From Streptomyces griseocarneus (GTDB lineage: Bacteria > Actinomycetota > Actinomycetes > Streptomycetales > Streptomycetaceae), in contig NZ_BNBL01000014.1 of NCBI RefSeq assembly GCF_014655595.1, positions 62,001-126,000 of the forward strand: a DNA stretch of 64,000 nt, in the 5' to 3' direction. The notes beneath the pieces are model-generated. The model did not search any database and had not been told where the DNA came from. It saw only the letters and a list, made by a program, of their open reading frames with translations. A program made the translations under genes and the position numbers. Shown here piece by piece: positions 9,115 through 17,321 of the stretch (position 1 is its first letter; every line of letters starts with the position of its first letter).

Positions 9115-10296
9115 TCAGATCGCGGTCAGGCCCACGGCGTCGCGGGTGATGCTGAGCGGCGCCGGATCGATCGCGGGCGGCCGGCCGAGCACCAGGTCGG
9201 CCATCAGGTGGCCGAGGACGGGGGCGAACTTGAAGGCGTGGCCGCAGTCGCCGGCGAACACCGTGATCCGCCGGTCGGCCGGCACGGTATCCAGGACGAA
9301 TCCGTTGTCCGCCGTCATCGCGTACGGGCTGACGTACCGGCCGACGCAGTGCCGCACGCCCGTGAGGTGGGTGTGGAGGAACGTGTCCAGCAGCCGCGCG
9401 ACCTCGGGGTCGGGGGCGTCCGGCAGCCGGTCGGGATCCGTCGCCCGCATGGCCGGCGGGCACCAGTCGACGCCGGTCTTGATGACCGGGGGATCGCCCT
9501 CGGCCGGGAAGCCGTAGTACAGGCCCTCGTCGGCGCCGGACGGCGGCTTGAAGCAGAACCACTGGGGGTAGGACGCCGCCAGGGAGGCGTCGACCGCGTA
9601 GTGGGCCCAGAGCATTCCCCAGAGCTCCATGCGGATCCTGAACCCCAGGTGGGCGAGCAGGCGGTTGGTCCAGGCCCCGGCGGCCAGGACGACGCGGTCG
9701 GCCGCGAGGACGCGCCCGCTCCTCAGCGTCACGGTGAGCGGCCGCCGGCCGCTGGCGGCCCCGTGAATGCCGGTGACCGTCTCGTTGTTGAGGAAGTCGG
9801 CCCCGGCGCGCACCGCGCGACCCGCCATGACCTCCAGGGCGCGCCGGGAGTGCAACGTGCCGGCGGTGGCCTCGAAGAGCCCTTCCGAGTTCTCGGGCGG
9901 CCGGAGCGGCCAGCGGGCCGCGATCCGTTCGGTGTCCGGCTCGTCGAACGGCACGTTCTGCTCCCTCATCACCCGGCGTGCGCCGGGGATGTTGCCCTCG
10001 ACCGAGTCCTTCTCGCCGCGGTCGCCGAAGAACAGCAGGCCGCACTCCGCCAGCAGGGTGTTGCCGCTGTCCGCCTCCAGGCGCCGCCACGCGCGCAGCG
10101 ATGCCCGGGCCAGGCGCGCGTAGTAGGCGTCGGAGTACATGCGCCGGAACATCCGGCTGGTGCCGGACGATCCCCCGGCCGGGTTGCCCGGGTGCGTGGA
10201 CTCGACCACCGTGCACGCCTCGCCCCGCTCCGCCAGGGCCCATGCGGCGGCGCATCCGGCCATGCCCCCGCCCACGACGACGATGCCCGCGCTCAT
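9115..10296 (-). CDS. FAD-dependent amine/amino-acid oxidase of the DAO / monomeric sarcosine oxidase family
   Basis: A 393-residue flavoprotein starting with the dinucleotide-binding motif VVVGGGMAGCAAAWAL. The late segment FAGDCGHAFKFAPVLG matches the conserved GHGFK region of monomeric sarcosine oxidases and N-methyltryptophan oxidases, which oxidise secondary or primary amines to imines with release of H2O2. At the place where that family attaches FAD covalently through Cys (C.YT.TPD), this protein reads SPYAMTAD, so flavin is probably bound non-covalently. The ATG overlaps the upstream dehydrogenase-like gene by 4 bases (ATGA), showing translational coupling. The substrate is unknown; the context points to an amino-acid-derived amine. 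Confidence 0.85.
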   Translation of the reverse strand: MSAGIVVVGGGMAGCAAAWALAERGEACTVVESTHPGNPAGGSSGTSRMFRRMYSDAYYARLARASLRAWRRLEADSGNTLLAECGLLFFGDRGEKDSVEGNIPGARRVMREQNVPFDEPDTERIAARWPLRPPENSEGLFEATAGTLHSRRALEVMAGRAVRAGADFLNNETVTGIHGAASGRRPLTVTLRSGRVLAADRVVLAAGAWTNRLLAHLGFRIRMELWGMLWAHYAVDASLAASYPQWFCFKPPSGADEGLYYGFPAEGDPPVIKTGVDWCPPAMRATDPDRLPDAPDPEVARLLDTFLHTHLTGVRHCVGRYVSPYAMTADNGFVLDTVPADRRITVFAGDCGHAFKFAPVLGHLMADLVLGRPPAIDPAPLSITRDAVGLTAI

Positions 10297-11339
10297 GCGG
10301 CGGATCCCACGGGCGCGAAGAGCGCCGAGCACGGCGGGGCGTTCCTGCCCTCCTGCGCCATCTCCTTCACGATGCGCGCCGCGCTGCCGTGCCGGTCGTC
10401 CCGCACGCGCCGCAGGAAGCGCGCGGCCATCCGCGAGGTCCGCTGCCCCACGAAGGCGTACAGCTCCTCGGGGCGCGCGCCGTGGAACGCGGCGGGGGCG
10501 TAGTACTCGATGGAGTCGCAGATCACGGCGCCGGAGCTGACGATCGGTCCCGGCAGGTGCGTGATGCCACGCCGGCGCAGGATGCGGGAGGTGATCTGGG
10601 GGCGGGTCAGCAGCGCGTTGGCGGCGCCCGCGATCGCGCGACAGGGCAGACGCTCGGCCGTCCGCTCGTCGATCAGCCCGCTTCCCGAACAGGGCACCAG
10701 CACGTCCACGGGCCGCCCCAGCCAGTCCCCGACCGGCACGCAGCCGTCCACCACGGCCTCCGGCCGGATGTCGTGGGTGAACACCTCGGCCCCGCGGTCC
10801 CGCAGGATCGCGGCCACCCGCGCGCCCACCTTCCCCACGCCGTGCACCAGCACCGACAGGCCGGACCGCTCCTTGCCCAGCGCGTCCGCGACGCTGTCCA
10901 CCGCGCCCACCACTCCCGCGGCCGTGGCGGTGTTCACGTCGACGGACGGATTGCGGAAGCCGCACAGGACGTGCGGGGTCAGACCGGACAGCGACCGCAT
11001 GTCCTCGCACTCCACCCCCATGTCGCATCCGGTCAGGACGGATCCGCCGAAGCGGTTGAGGGCGTCGGCCACGGCCGGCCACAACCGTGAGCGCGACGGG
11101 AAGCCGACGACCACGATCTTCGCGCCGCAGAACCCCGTGGCGTACAGGTCGTGTTTGACGGCCATCTCATGGGCGAGCCGCTCGGCCAGCGCCCGTGCCG
11201 CTCTGTCCTCCAGCCCCGGGGCGAGGCGCAGCCCGCCGTTCGCGGGGCGCCGGCCCGAGTCCGGCGCGGCCACGAAGAAGCGGGTCACCGCATCTCCTTG
11301 CCGGTGCACATAATGGGTCGTCGTCATGCTGTCGCTCAT
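10293..11339 (-). CDS. Glu/Leu/Phe/Val dehydrogenase-like protein
   Basis: A 348-residue protein resembling leucine/valine dehydrogenases, which interconvert an L-amino acid and its 2-oxo acid with NAD. It keeps the substrate-binding GGLRL motif, a Lys in AVKHDL, the catalytic Lys region in a modified form (FCGAK for the usual GGGK), the Asp in GCDMGVE, and a Rossmann GXGXXG (VHGVGKVG). The modified glycine segment suggests an unusual substrate. The ATG at 11339 has GAGGGGGAT upstream, and a closely similar leader (GAGGGGGATTC) precedes the alpha-oxoamine synthase. It is the first gene of the leftward arm of the 5.4-16 kb set and probably provides or removes an amino group for the pathway. 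Confidence 0.8.
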   Translation of the reverse strand: MSDSMTTTHYVHRQGDAVTRFFVAAPDSGRRPANGGLRLAPGLEDRAARALAERLAHEMAVKHDLYATGFCGAKIVVVGFPSRSRLWPAVADALNRFGGSVLTGCDMGVECEDMRSLSGLTPHVLCGFRNPSVDVNTATAAGVVGAVDSVADALGKERSGLSVLVHGVGKVGARVAAILRDRGAEVFTHDIRPEAVVDGCVPVGDWLGRPVDVLVPCSGSGLIDERTAERLPCRAIAGAANALLTRPQITSRILRRRGITHLPGPIVSSGAVICDSIEYYAPAAFHGARPEELYAFVGQRTSRMAARFLRRVRDDRHGSAARIVKEMAQEGRNAPPCSALFAPVGSAA

Positions 11340-11820
11340 GCGAAATCCCCCTCTGATGGCATGGCGGGTCGTCAAAACCGGTAGTCGGCTGCGAATTCGG
11401 CGGGTGTTCGCCCTGTGCGTGCGATGCGTTCCGGGCGCGGAGGCGAGGAAATCGCCGGAGAGTATTCCGGTCCGACGTATGACGTGATGCGGGACGCAGA
11501 TATACGGGGGCTCGGCTTCAGTGGCATCCCGAGTGCTCGGCCGCGGCCACGAACTCCCCCTCCATAGGAATCTCCAGCGAATGGCGGGGTAAACGCGGAA
11601 GATTGTCCGATGGGCCGTCCGGGTGATGCGGTCGTTGAGGATTCACTGAAATTCCCCGCAGGCGAACCAATTCCCGGGGAATCGGTGTTCCTCCGGGAGT
11701 GCCACCCGTCGGACGCCTCCTCGCCGCCGCGGGTGCGGGGCGCCGACGGCCGGGTCACGCTGGTCGCGGCCGGCCCCACGGACGGTCGGAGCCTTTCGTA
11801 CGCAGCAGGGGAGCCGCCGC
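11340..11820. promoter_or_regulatory. divergent intergenic region between the two arms of the putative biosynthetic set
   Basis: About 480 bases without a supportable gene, separating the leftward dehydrogenase-like gene from the rightward SDR gene. It is noticeably more AT-rich than the flanks. It contains the motif GATGCGGGACGCA at 11486-11498, which recurs upstream of the alpha-oxoamine synthase gene, and a near-palindrome ATTCCCGGGGAAT at 11670-11682 whose half ATTCCCCG also occurs at 11651-11658. AGGGGAG just ahead of 11821 is the ribosome-binding site of the SDR. Divergent promoters for the gene set most likely lie here, but no consensus -35/-10 pair is convincing. Confidence 0.55.
11486..11498. 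promoter_or_regulatory. candidate operator, copy 1 (GATGCGGGACGCA)
   Basis: The core TGCG-GGA-CGCA is an inverted repeat with a 3-base spacer, followed by an AT-rich stretch (GATATA). An identical 13-mer occurs at 14376-14388 upstream of the alpha-oxoamine synthase gene, also followed by TATT. Shared position and sequence suggest a binding site for a common regulator of both arms. No regulator gene is present in the set, so the protein would be encoded elsewhere. Confidence 0.4.
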
Positions 11821-12789
11821 ATGCACTACCTCCTCACCGGCGCCACCGGGTTCATCGGCCGGCGGCTGCTGGACCACCTCGCGGCCCGGGGAGACGACGC
11901 GACCGTTCTGGTCCGCGACCGCCGACGGCTGCCGGCCTCCCCCGCGGTCGTCCGTGTCGTCGTCGGGGACCTGACCGACCCCGAGGCGCTGTCCCGGGCG
12001 CTCGGCGCCGTCGACCGCGTGCTGCACCTGGCCGCCGTCACCCACGCCGCCCGGGCGGCCGACTACCTCACGGTCAACACCGAGGGCACCGCCCGCCTGT
12101 GCGCCGCCGCGGCCGAGCGGTCCCGTCCGCCGCGCGTCGTCTACTGCTCCTCACTGGCGGCCGGCGGCCCCTCGGCTCCGGGGCGCCGGCGAGCGGAGGG
12201 GGACCGTCCCGCTCCTCGTTCCTGGTACGGGCGCAGCAAACTCGGGGGCGAGCGGGTGCTGCTGGAGGCCGCCGGCCGGGTGCCCGGGGTGATCGTGCGG
12301 CCCACCTTCGTCCACGGGCCCGGCGAGGACCTGGGGTTCCTGCCGGGCCTGGCGGTCGCCACGGCCGCGCCGGCCGTCCTGGTGACATGGGCCGCGGCCC
12401 CCCGCCTCCTCAGCGTCGTCCACGTCGACGACGTGTGCACCGCCCTCCTGGCCGCCGCGGAGCACGGCAGGCCGGTCGCTCCCGGCACGCCCGGGCAGGG
12501 CGTGTACCAGATCTCCGACGGCGCCGACCACCGCGCCGAGGACATCCGTGCCGCCGTCGCACGGGTCCTGCGCCGCCGGAGGGTGTGGATCGCCGGAATG
12601 CCCCGCCCGCTGGCCGCGGCAGCCGCGAGCTGGGCCGAATCGTCCGCCCGCCGGCGGGGCCGCAGCCCTTCGATGACCCGGGACCGCCTCGGCGACCTGC
12701 GGGCCGCCGACTGGAGCTGTTCCATCGGCAACGCGGTACGGGACCTGGGCTACGCCCCTGCGGTCGCGCTTCCGGTCGTAGGGACATAG
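11821..12789 (+). CDS. NAD(P)-dependent extended SDR (epimerase/dehydratase or ketoreductase)
   Basis: A 322-residue extended short-chain dehydrogenase. The nucleotide-binding motif GATGFIG is at residues 7-13, VVVGDLTDPE reads the adenine ring, and the active site has SS (YCSSLAAGG) plus YGRSK as the YXXXK pair. HGPGEDLGF and VHVDDVCTA are typical of the NAD-dependent epimerase/3-beta-HSD branch. Members of this branch reduce ketones to alcohols as well as epimerising sugars. Next to an alpha-oxoamine synthase, reduction of an alpha-aminoketone to an amino alcohol, as in bacterial sphingoid-base synthesis, is a plausible role (inference). It is the first gene of the rightward arm, with AGGGGAG seven bases before the ATG. 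Confidence 0.85.
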   Translation: MHYLLTGATGFIGRRLLDHLAARGDDATVLVRDRRRLPASPAVVRVVVGDLTDPEALSRALGAVDRVLHLAAVTHAARAADYLTVNTEGTARLCAAAAERSRPPRVVYCSSLAAGGPSAPGRRRAEGDRPAPRSWYGRSKLGGERVLLEAAGRVPGVIVRPTFVHGPGEDLGFLPGLAVATAAPAVLVTWAAAPRLLSVVHVDDVCTALLAAAEHGRPVAPGTPGQGVYQISDGADHRAEDIRAAVARVLRRRRVWIAGMPRPLAAAAASWAESSARRRGRSPSMTRDRLGDLRAADWSCSIGNAVRDLGYAPAVALPVVGT

Positions 12790-12850
12790 CTTTGCCTGGT
12801 TCCCATATGTTCACTTTGTGCGGCATGGCTTCATTCAGCGGGAGACGCCC

Positions 12851-14248
12851 ATGAGGACCGGCAGCCTTCCCACCGGGTTGGACGAGCACCGTGAGCGGAA
12901 CGCCGGCGCGGCGGCCGTGAGGACGGTCCAGGAGCGGATCGCCGAGTCGCGGGTGGAGTACGTGTACCACCAGACCGTGACCCTGACCGGCCGCGTCGTC
13001 GGCAAGGTGGCGCCCGCCGCCCAGCTCGTCCGTCACATCGAGAACGGCGTGCAGATGCACCGCGCCATCCTGACGGACGCGCGGGTCGACCGGTCCGGCA
13101 CCATGCTCGGCGCCGGCGTGGAGGGCACCGAGTGCACCGCGATGCCCGACCTCGACTCCTTCGGCGTCCTGCCGTGGGACACCCGTACCGGCTTCTTCTT
13201 CTGCGACCTGTACGAATCCGCCCACATGCCGGAAGACGTCAGCGGCCGGCCGCTCGCCGCCGACGCCCGGGGCAACCTCAAGCGGGTGCACGCCGGCTTC
13301 ACCGAGCGCACCGGCCTGGAGCTGCGCAGCGGCTGCGAGCCGGAGATGACCTGGGCGCTCCCCGGGGCGGCCGCCGGCCGCGACCCGCACGCCGTCAGCA
13401 CCATCTACCACGTCGACCACATGGAGCAGTACCGGCCGGTCTACCAGAAGGTCATCGAGTACGGGCGGGCCCTCGGCATCGACATGACCGAGGGCAACTG
13501 CGAGGCCCCCGGCCAGCTGGAACTGAACTGGATGTTCGACCGCGCCGACCGGACCGCCGACCGCCTGATCGTCCACCGCCAGATCTGCCGGCAGGTCGCC
13601 CGCGAGACCGGCGTCCCCGTGAGCTTCCTGCCCAAGCGCGCCGCCGCCGAGCTGGGCAACGGCTGCCACCACAACATCAGCCTCTGGCGCGACGGCCGGA
13701 ACGTCTTCGTGGACCCGGGCCTGTCGGAGCTGCACCTCACCGAGACGGCCCGGCACGCCCTCGGCGGCGTCCTGGCCCACGCCGTCGCCGCCACCGCGGT
13801 CATGGGGCCGACCGTGAACTCGTACAAGCGCTACGCGGACGAGGGGCACCTCGCCCCCCTGCGGATCAACTGGGGCATGGACAACAAGACCTGCGCCGTA
13901 CGGGTGCCGGCGGTCGGGCGCCTGGAGTTCAAGCTGCCCGACGCCATGGTCAACCCCTACCTCTCCCACGCGGTCCTGATCGCCGCGATCGAGGACGGCC
14001 TGGTGAACCGAACGGATCCCGGCCCGCCCGAGGGCGCCGTCGCCGGCGACGGGAGCGACCGCTTCGGCACGGTGCCGCTGACGCTCGGGGAGGCGCTCGA
14101 GCGGTACGCCGCCGATCCGGTCGTCACCCGGGCACTCGGACCGGAAATCTCACGGCTGTTCATGGAACTGAAAGCCGATGAATGGGGCCGTTTCTGCAGT
14201 ACCGTCACCGATTGGGAACACGCCATGTACGGAGAGGCCGGTTGCTGA
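12851..14248 (+). CDS. glutamine-synthetase-like gamma-glutamyl/amide ligase
   Basis: A 465-residue member of the glutamine synthetase fold, which uses ATP to activate a carboxylate (usually the gamma-carboxyl of glutamate) and join it to an amine. Recognisable pieces are EGNCEAPGQLELNW (metal-binding acids), LGNGCHHNISLW, which replaces the usual G.GMH.H.S.W motif, PTVNSYKR, and LRINWGMDNKTCAVRVP with the ATP/phosphate-binding Arg. The altered central motif and low overall similarity to housekeeping GlnA point to the GlnT/PuuA-like group that gamma-glutamylates amines. GGGAG six bases before the ATG at 12851 supports that start over a GTG at 12818. It lies between an SDR and an alpha-oxoamine synthase on the same strand. 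Confidence 0.82.
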   Translation: MRTGSLPTGLDEHRERNAGAAAVRTVQERIAESRVEYVYHQTVTLTGRVVGKVAPAAQLVRHIENGVQMHRAILTDARVDRSGTMLGAGVEGTECTAMPDLDSFGVLPWDTRTGFFFCDLYESAHMPEDVSGRPLAADARGNLKRVHAGFTERTGLELRSGCEPEMTWALPGAAAGRDPHAVSTIYHVDHMEQYRPVYQKVIEYGRALGIDMTEGNCEAPGQLELNWMFDRADRTADRLIVHRQICRQVARETGVPVSFLPKRAAAELGNGCHHNISLWRDGRNVFVDPGLSELHLTETARHALGGVLAHAVAATAVMGPTVNSYKRYADEGHLAPLRINWGMDNKTCAVRVPAVGRLEFKLPDAMVNPYLSHAVLIAAIEDGLVNRTDPGPPEGAVAGDGSDRFGTVPLTLGEALERYAADPVVTRALGPEISRLFMELKADEWGRFCSTVTDWEHAMYGEAGC

Positions 14249-14437
14249 CGGCCGCCGGGCGACATCCTCAATTCATCTCATAATTCGGCGGGAATGCTGC
14301 GGTATTGACACCGCTTGAAGCCTGTCCTTAGTGTCGTGAATCAATGGTGCGGCGCGTGTGGAGTCCGCGGCGCGCGATGCGGGACGCATATTCGCGTTCC
14401 CGTCTCATGGCCTTGTGCCGTTTCTCGAGGGGGATTC
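14249..14437 (+). promoter_or_regulatory. upstream region of the alpha-oxoamine synthase with candidate operator copy 2
   Basis: The 189-base gap holds GATGCGGGACGCA at 14376-14388, identical to the motif in the divergent region at 11486-11498; here the inverted repeat extends to ATGCG-GGA-CGCAT. Its presence suggests a separate promoter for the alpha-oxoamine synthase. The gap also contains TATTGACACCGCTTGA around 14302, which includes a -35-like TTGACA about 130 bases upstream of the gene. Confidence 0.45.
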
Positions 14438-15667
14438 ATGACGAACCAGCCTGTCATCACTCCTGCCACGAACACATCGCACGGAATCATCGACCGGTTG
14501 CTGCGGAACGCGCTGCAGACCGGGGACGCGCGCCGGATGTACGAGAAGACGATCGCGGCGCTGGACGGCTCCCGGGTGCGGTTCACCGACGGCACCCACC
14601 CGATCATGCTGGCCACCTACGACTACCTGGGCCTGCTCGACGACCCGCGCGTCAATCAGGCGGCGAAGGACGCGATCGACACCTTCGGGACCGGGGGACA
14701 CGGCTCCCGCGTCTGGGGAGCCAGCCTCACGCTCCACCGGCAACTGGAACACGAGATCGCCGAATGGGTCGGCCGGGAGGCCGCGTTGGTGTTCGCCTCG
14801 GGGTACGTCACCAACTACTCCGCGATCGCCTCCCTGGCGGGCCCCGGCGACTGGGTGCTGTCCGACCAGCGCAACCACGCGAGCATCGTCGACGGCTGCC
14901 TGGCGGCGAAGAACGCCGGCGCGCAGGTCAAGGTCTACCGCCACAACGACCCCGCCCACCTCGAGGACCTGCTGGCCCAGGCCCCGCCCGAGGCGGCCAA
15001 ACTCGTCGTGACCGACGGCGTGTTCAGCATGGACGGCAACCTCGTCGACCTGCCCGCCGTCTCGGACCTCTGCCGCCGCTACGGAGCCCTGCTGTTCCTG
15101 GACGAGGCCCACAGCCTCGGCGTCGTCGGCCCCCACGGGGGAGGCACCCAGGACCACTACGGCCTGCCGGACGCGGCCGACCTGGTCATGGGCACCCTCA
15201 GCAAGTCCATCCCCGCCTCCGGCGGCTTCGTCGCCGGCCCCCGGGACATCATCGAGGCCCTGCGCTTCACCACCCGCGCCTACGTCTACACCGGCGCCCC
15301 CTCGCCCCCGAACACCGCCGCCGCCCTGACCGCGATCCGCCTCGTCCGGCGGGAAGGCGACCAGCGCCGGGCGCGGCTGCACCGCAACCTCGACCACCTG
15401 CGCCAGCGCGTGCGCAAGGAGGGGCTGCGCACCACCGACAGCCGCAGCGCGATCGTGCCGGTCATCCTGGGCGAGAACGCGGTCGCCATCGAGGTGAGCC
15501 GGCTGTGCCAGCAGGAGGGCCTGTACGTCCTGGCCGCCGTGCCGCCCCTCGTCCCCGCCGGGACGGCCCGCCTGCGCCTGAACGTCACGGCCGCCCAGAG
15601 CCTGGAGGACATCGACACCGCCGTCGACATCATCACCGACGCCGTCCGGCGCGTCACGGCCCCGTAG
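14438..15667 (+). CDS. alpha-oxoamine synthase (8-amino-7-oxononanoate synthase / serine palmitoyltransferase type)
   Basis: A 409-residue PLP enzyme of the family that condenses an amino acid with an acyl thioester, losing CO2, to give an alpha-aminoketone. Family motifs: TYDYLGL (the NDYLGL position), GTGGHGSRVWGA, QRNHASIVDG with the PLP-stacking His, DEAHSLGVVG, and the PLP-binding Lys in GTLSKSIPASGG. No other biotin gene is nearby and the neighbours are an acyl-CoA ligase, an SDR and a glutamine-synthetase-like ligase, so a secondary-metabolic aminoketone is more likely than biotin. The ATG at 14438 is preceded by GAGGGGGATTC. Confidence 0.88.
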   Translation: MTNQPVITPATNTSHGIIDRLLRNALQTGDARRMYEKTIAALDGSRVRFTDGTHPIMLATYDYLGLLDDPRVNQAAKDAIDTFGTGGHGSRVWGASLTLHRQLEHEIAEWVGREAALVFASGYVTNYSAIASLAGPGDWVLSDQRNHASIVDGCLAAKNAGAQVKVYRHNDPAHLEDLLAQAPPEAAKLVVTDGVFSMDGNLVDLPAVSDLCRRYGALLFLDEAHSLGVVGPHGGGTQDHYGLPDAADLVMGTLSKSIPASGGFVAGPRDIIEALRFTTRAYVYTGAPSPPNTAAALTAIRLVRREGDQRRARLHRNLDHLRQRVRKEGLRTTDSRSAIVPVILGENAVAIEVSRLCQQEGLYVLAAVPPLVPAGTARLRLNVTAAQSLEDIDTAVDIITDAVRRVTAP

Positions 15668-15687
15668 CCGGCGGGGGAGGGGCGGAG

Positions 15688-15972
15688 ATGGGGCCGGTCA
15701 CCGTCGTCCACGGCGTCGTCGGCGCCGACGGGCAGGTCGTCTCGGGCGCGGGGTTCCGGGTGGAGAAGGCCGGCACGGGCACGTACGACGTCTACTTCGA
15801 CGGCCCGTTCGCCTCCGCCCCGACCGTGGTGTCCGTGGTGTGCGCGGCGGACGGGGGCGAGAGGCAGACCGCCGTCGTCCGGCACCGGGACCGGTTCGGG
15901 ACCCGGATCGTGACCTGTGACGACGACGGCTACTACAGCGACCGGGGGTTCGCCTTCACCGCCATGTCCTGA
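15688..15972 (+). CDS. small protein with tail-fibre / C1q-like beta-sandwich motif
   Basis: A 94-residue protein starting 20 bases after the alpha-oxoamine synthase stop, with GGCGGAG just ahead of the ATG. The segment GTYDVYFDGPFASAPTVVSV resembles the repeated strand pattern (G.Y.V.F..PF...P.VV) found in receptor-binding tips of phage tail fibres and in many small stand-alone bacterial beta-sandwich proteins. No signal peptide and no catalytic motif is visible. The closeness to the synthase suggests co-expression, but the role is unknown. Confidence 0.6.
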   Translation: MGPVTVVHGVVGADGQVVSGAGFRVEKAGTGTYDVYFDGPFASAPTVVSVVCAADGGERQTAVVRHRDRFGTRIVTCDDDGYYSDRGFAFTAMS

Positions 15973-15986
15973 AACCGCGCCCGAGG

Positions 15987-16955
15987 TCAGCGCACCCTTC
16001 CCCGCGGCTTGAGCGGCACCGGCGGCAGGGCGGGAGCGCCGAGCCGGTCGCCGTCGTAGCCGTGGACGTCACCGAAGCGATCGCCGGTCATCCAGTCCTC
16101 CCGCGCCTGCGCGATCTCGTCGTTCGTCCGGGCGACGAAGTTCCACCACATGACGATCCGCTCCTCGAACGGCTCGCCGCCGAGCAGCAGGAACGAACTG
16201 TCCACGTCCGCCCGCAGCGGCAGATCGGTCCGCCCGCACCCCAGATACAGCATCGAGCCGGGCGCGAGCCGCACGCCGTCCACCTCGGCCTCACCGGACA
16301 TGGTGAGCGCGGCGTACTCGAAGTCCGGCCGGAGCGGCAGACGCGCCGACGCCCCAGCGGCGAGGGCGACGTCCGCGCCGACGAGAGGAGTGAAGGCGGT
16401 GCCGGGGGAGGCGGCACCGTCCAGCTCGCCCATGATGACGGTGGCGGTGAGACCTCCGCCGCCGGTCACCTCCGGCAGCGCGGCGTGGTGCTCCCACGCC
16501 GGCGCCGTGTGCCGGTGCGCTTCCGGCAGCGCCACCCACAGCTGCGCGCCGTGCAGCACGGGCGCGTGCTCCCGCGGCGACTCCTCGGAGTGACTGATGG
16601 CCCGCCCCGACGTCATCAGCCCCAACTGCCCCGGCCGCAACGTCTGCACACTGCCGAGGCTGTCACGGTGCACCACCTCGCCGTCGTGCAGCCAGCTGAC
16701 GGTCTGCAACCCCATGTGAGGATGCGGCGGCACCTGCATCCCGGGCGCCTGCGCGACGTTGTCGGGCCCGTAATGATCGACGAAACACCACGCCCCGACC
16801 ATGCGCCGCCCGAGCGTGGGCAGCAACCGCCGCACCATCGTGCTCTCCCCGAGCCGCACTTCCTTGCCCGCCGACAACTCCCGCACGGGCCCCGCACCCA
16901 CCCCGTCCCGACCACCGCACCGGGTGGCCGCCGGGTGAAGATCAAGATTGCTCAT
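15987..16955 (-). CDS. pirin family protein
   Basis: A 322-residue bicupin. The N-terminal cupin has the metal-binding signature HPHMGLQT and the later His/Glu of SGRAISHSEES, which are the four Fe-binding positions of pirins. The C-terminal half contains the pirin_C segment with LLLGGEPFEERIVMWWNFV. Some pirins show quercetinase activity; the physiological substrate is usually unknown. It ends 14 bases from the rightward small protein, so the two genes converge and this one marks the right boundary of the 5.4-16 kb set. Confidence 0.93.
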   Translation of the reverse strand: MSNLDLHPAATRCGGRDGVGAGPVRELSAGKEVRLGESTMVRRLLPTLGRRMVGAWCFVDHYGPDNVAQAPGMQVPPHPHMGLQTVSWLHDGEVVHRDSLGSVQTLRPGQLGLMTSGRAISHSEESPREHAPVLHGAQLWVALPEAHRHTAPAWEHHAALPEVTGGGGLTATVIMGELDGAASPGTAFTPLVGADVALAAGASARLPLRPDFEYAALTMSGEAEVDGVRLAPGSMLYLGCGRTDLPLRADVDSSFLLLGGEPFEERIVMWWNFVARTNDEIAQAREDWMTGDRFGDVHGYDGDRLGAPALPPVPLKPRGRVR

Positions 16956-16991
16956 GGGGCAACTGTGCCACCCGTTGGCGCGCGAGGGACG

Positions 16992-17321
16992 TCAACCGCC
17001 GGAGAAGGTCTGAACACCCTTCCTGCATCCGCGCACCCAGTCGTCCGGATACCCGGTCCCGGCCTCCTCGGCCCGCTTCTCGCACCCGCCCCACACCGTC
17101 TCCCGGACGGCCGCACCCTTGCCGTGCTCCTCGAGCACCTCCTGGCCGGCCTCGAAGCCCTCCTCGAACGCCGACCGGGCCGTCTCCTCGCCCCGGCCCT
17201 CGTCCTCGTCCGCCGGCCCGCCGCCACCTCCGCACGCGGCGAGAACGACGAGGCAGGCGACGGCGGATGCGACTGCCGATGCCTTCACCATCCAGCGCGA
17301 GGGTGCGGGCTCCGATGCCAT
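16992..17321 (-). CDS. small putative lipoprotein, unknown function
   Basis: A 109-residue protein with a lipoprotein signal: a hydrophobic stretch ending in VLAACG, where the Cys would be lipidated, then a glycine and acidic linker. The mature part is short and charged, with two further Cys (GGCEKR and RGCRKG) that could form a disulfide. No family recognised. An in-frame ATG at 17291 (MVKASAV) would give a more typical signal peptide than the ATG at 17321. It lies 36 bases upstream of pirin on the same strand. Confidence 0.6.
   Translation of the reverse strand: MASEPAPSRWMVKASAVASAVACLVVLAACGGGGGPADEDEGRGEETARSAFEEGFEAGQEVLEEHGKGAAVRETVWGGCEKRAEEAGTGYPDDWVRGCRKGVQTFSGG

Noticed and set aside
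14438..15667. Assignment of the alpha-oxoamine synthase as bioF of biotin synthesis.
   Set aside because: No other biotin gene is near and the neighbours point to another pathway; the family motifs alone cannot separate KAPA synthase from other AOS enzymes.
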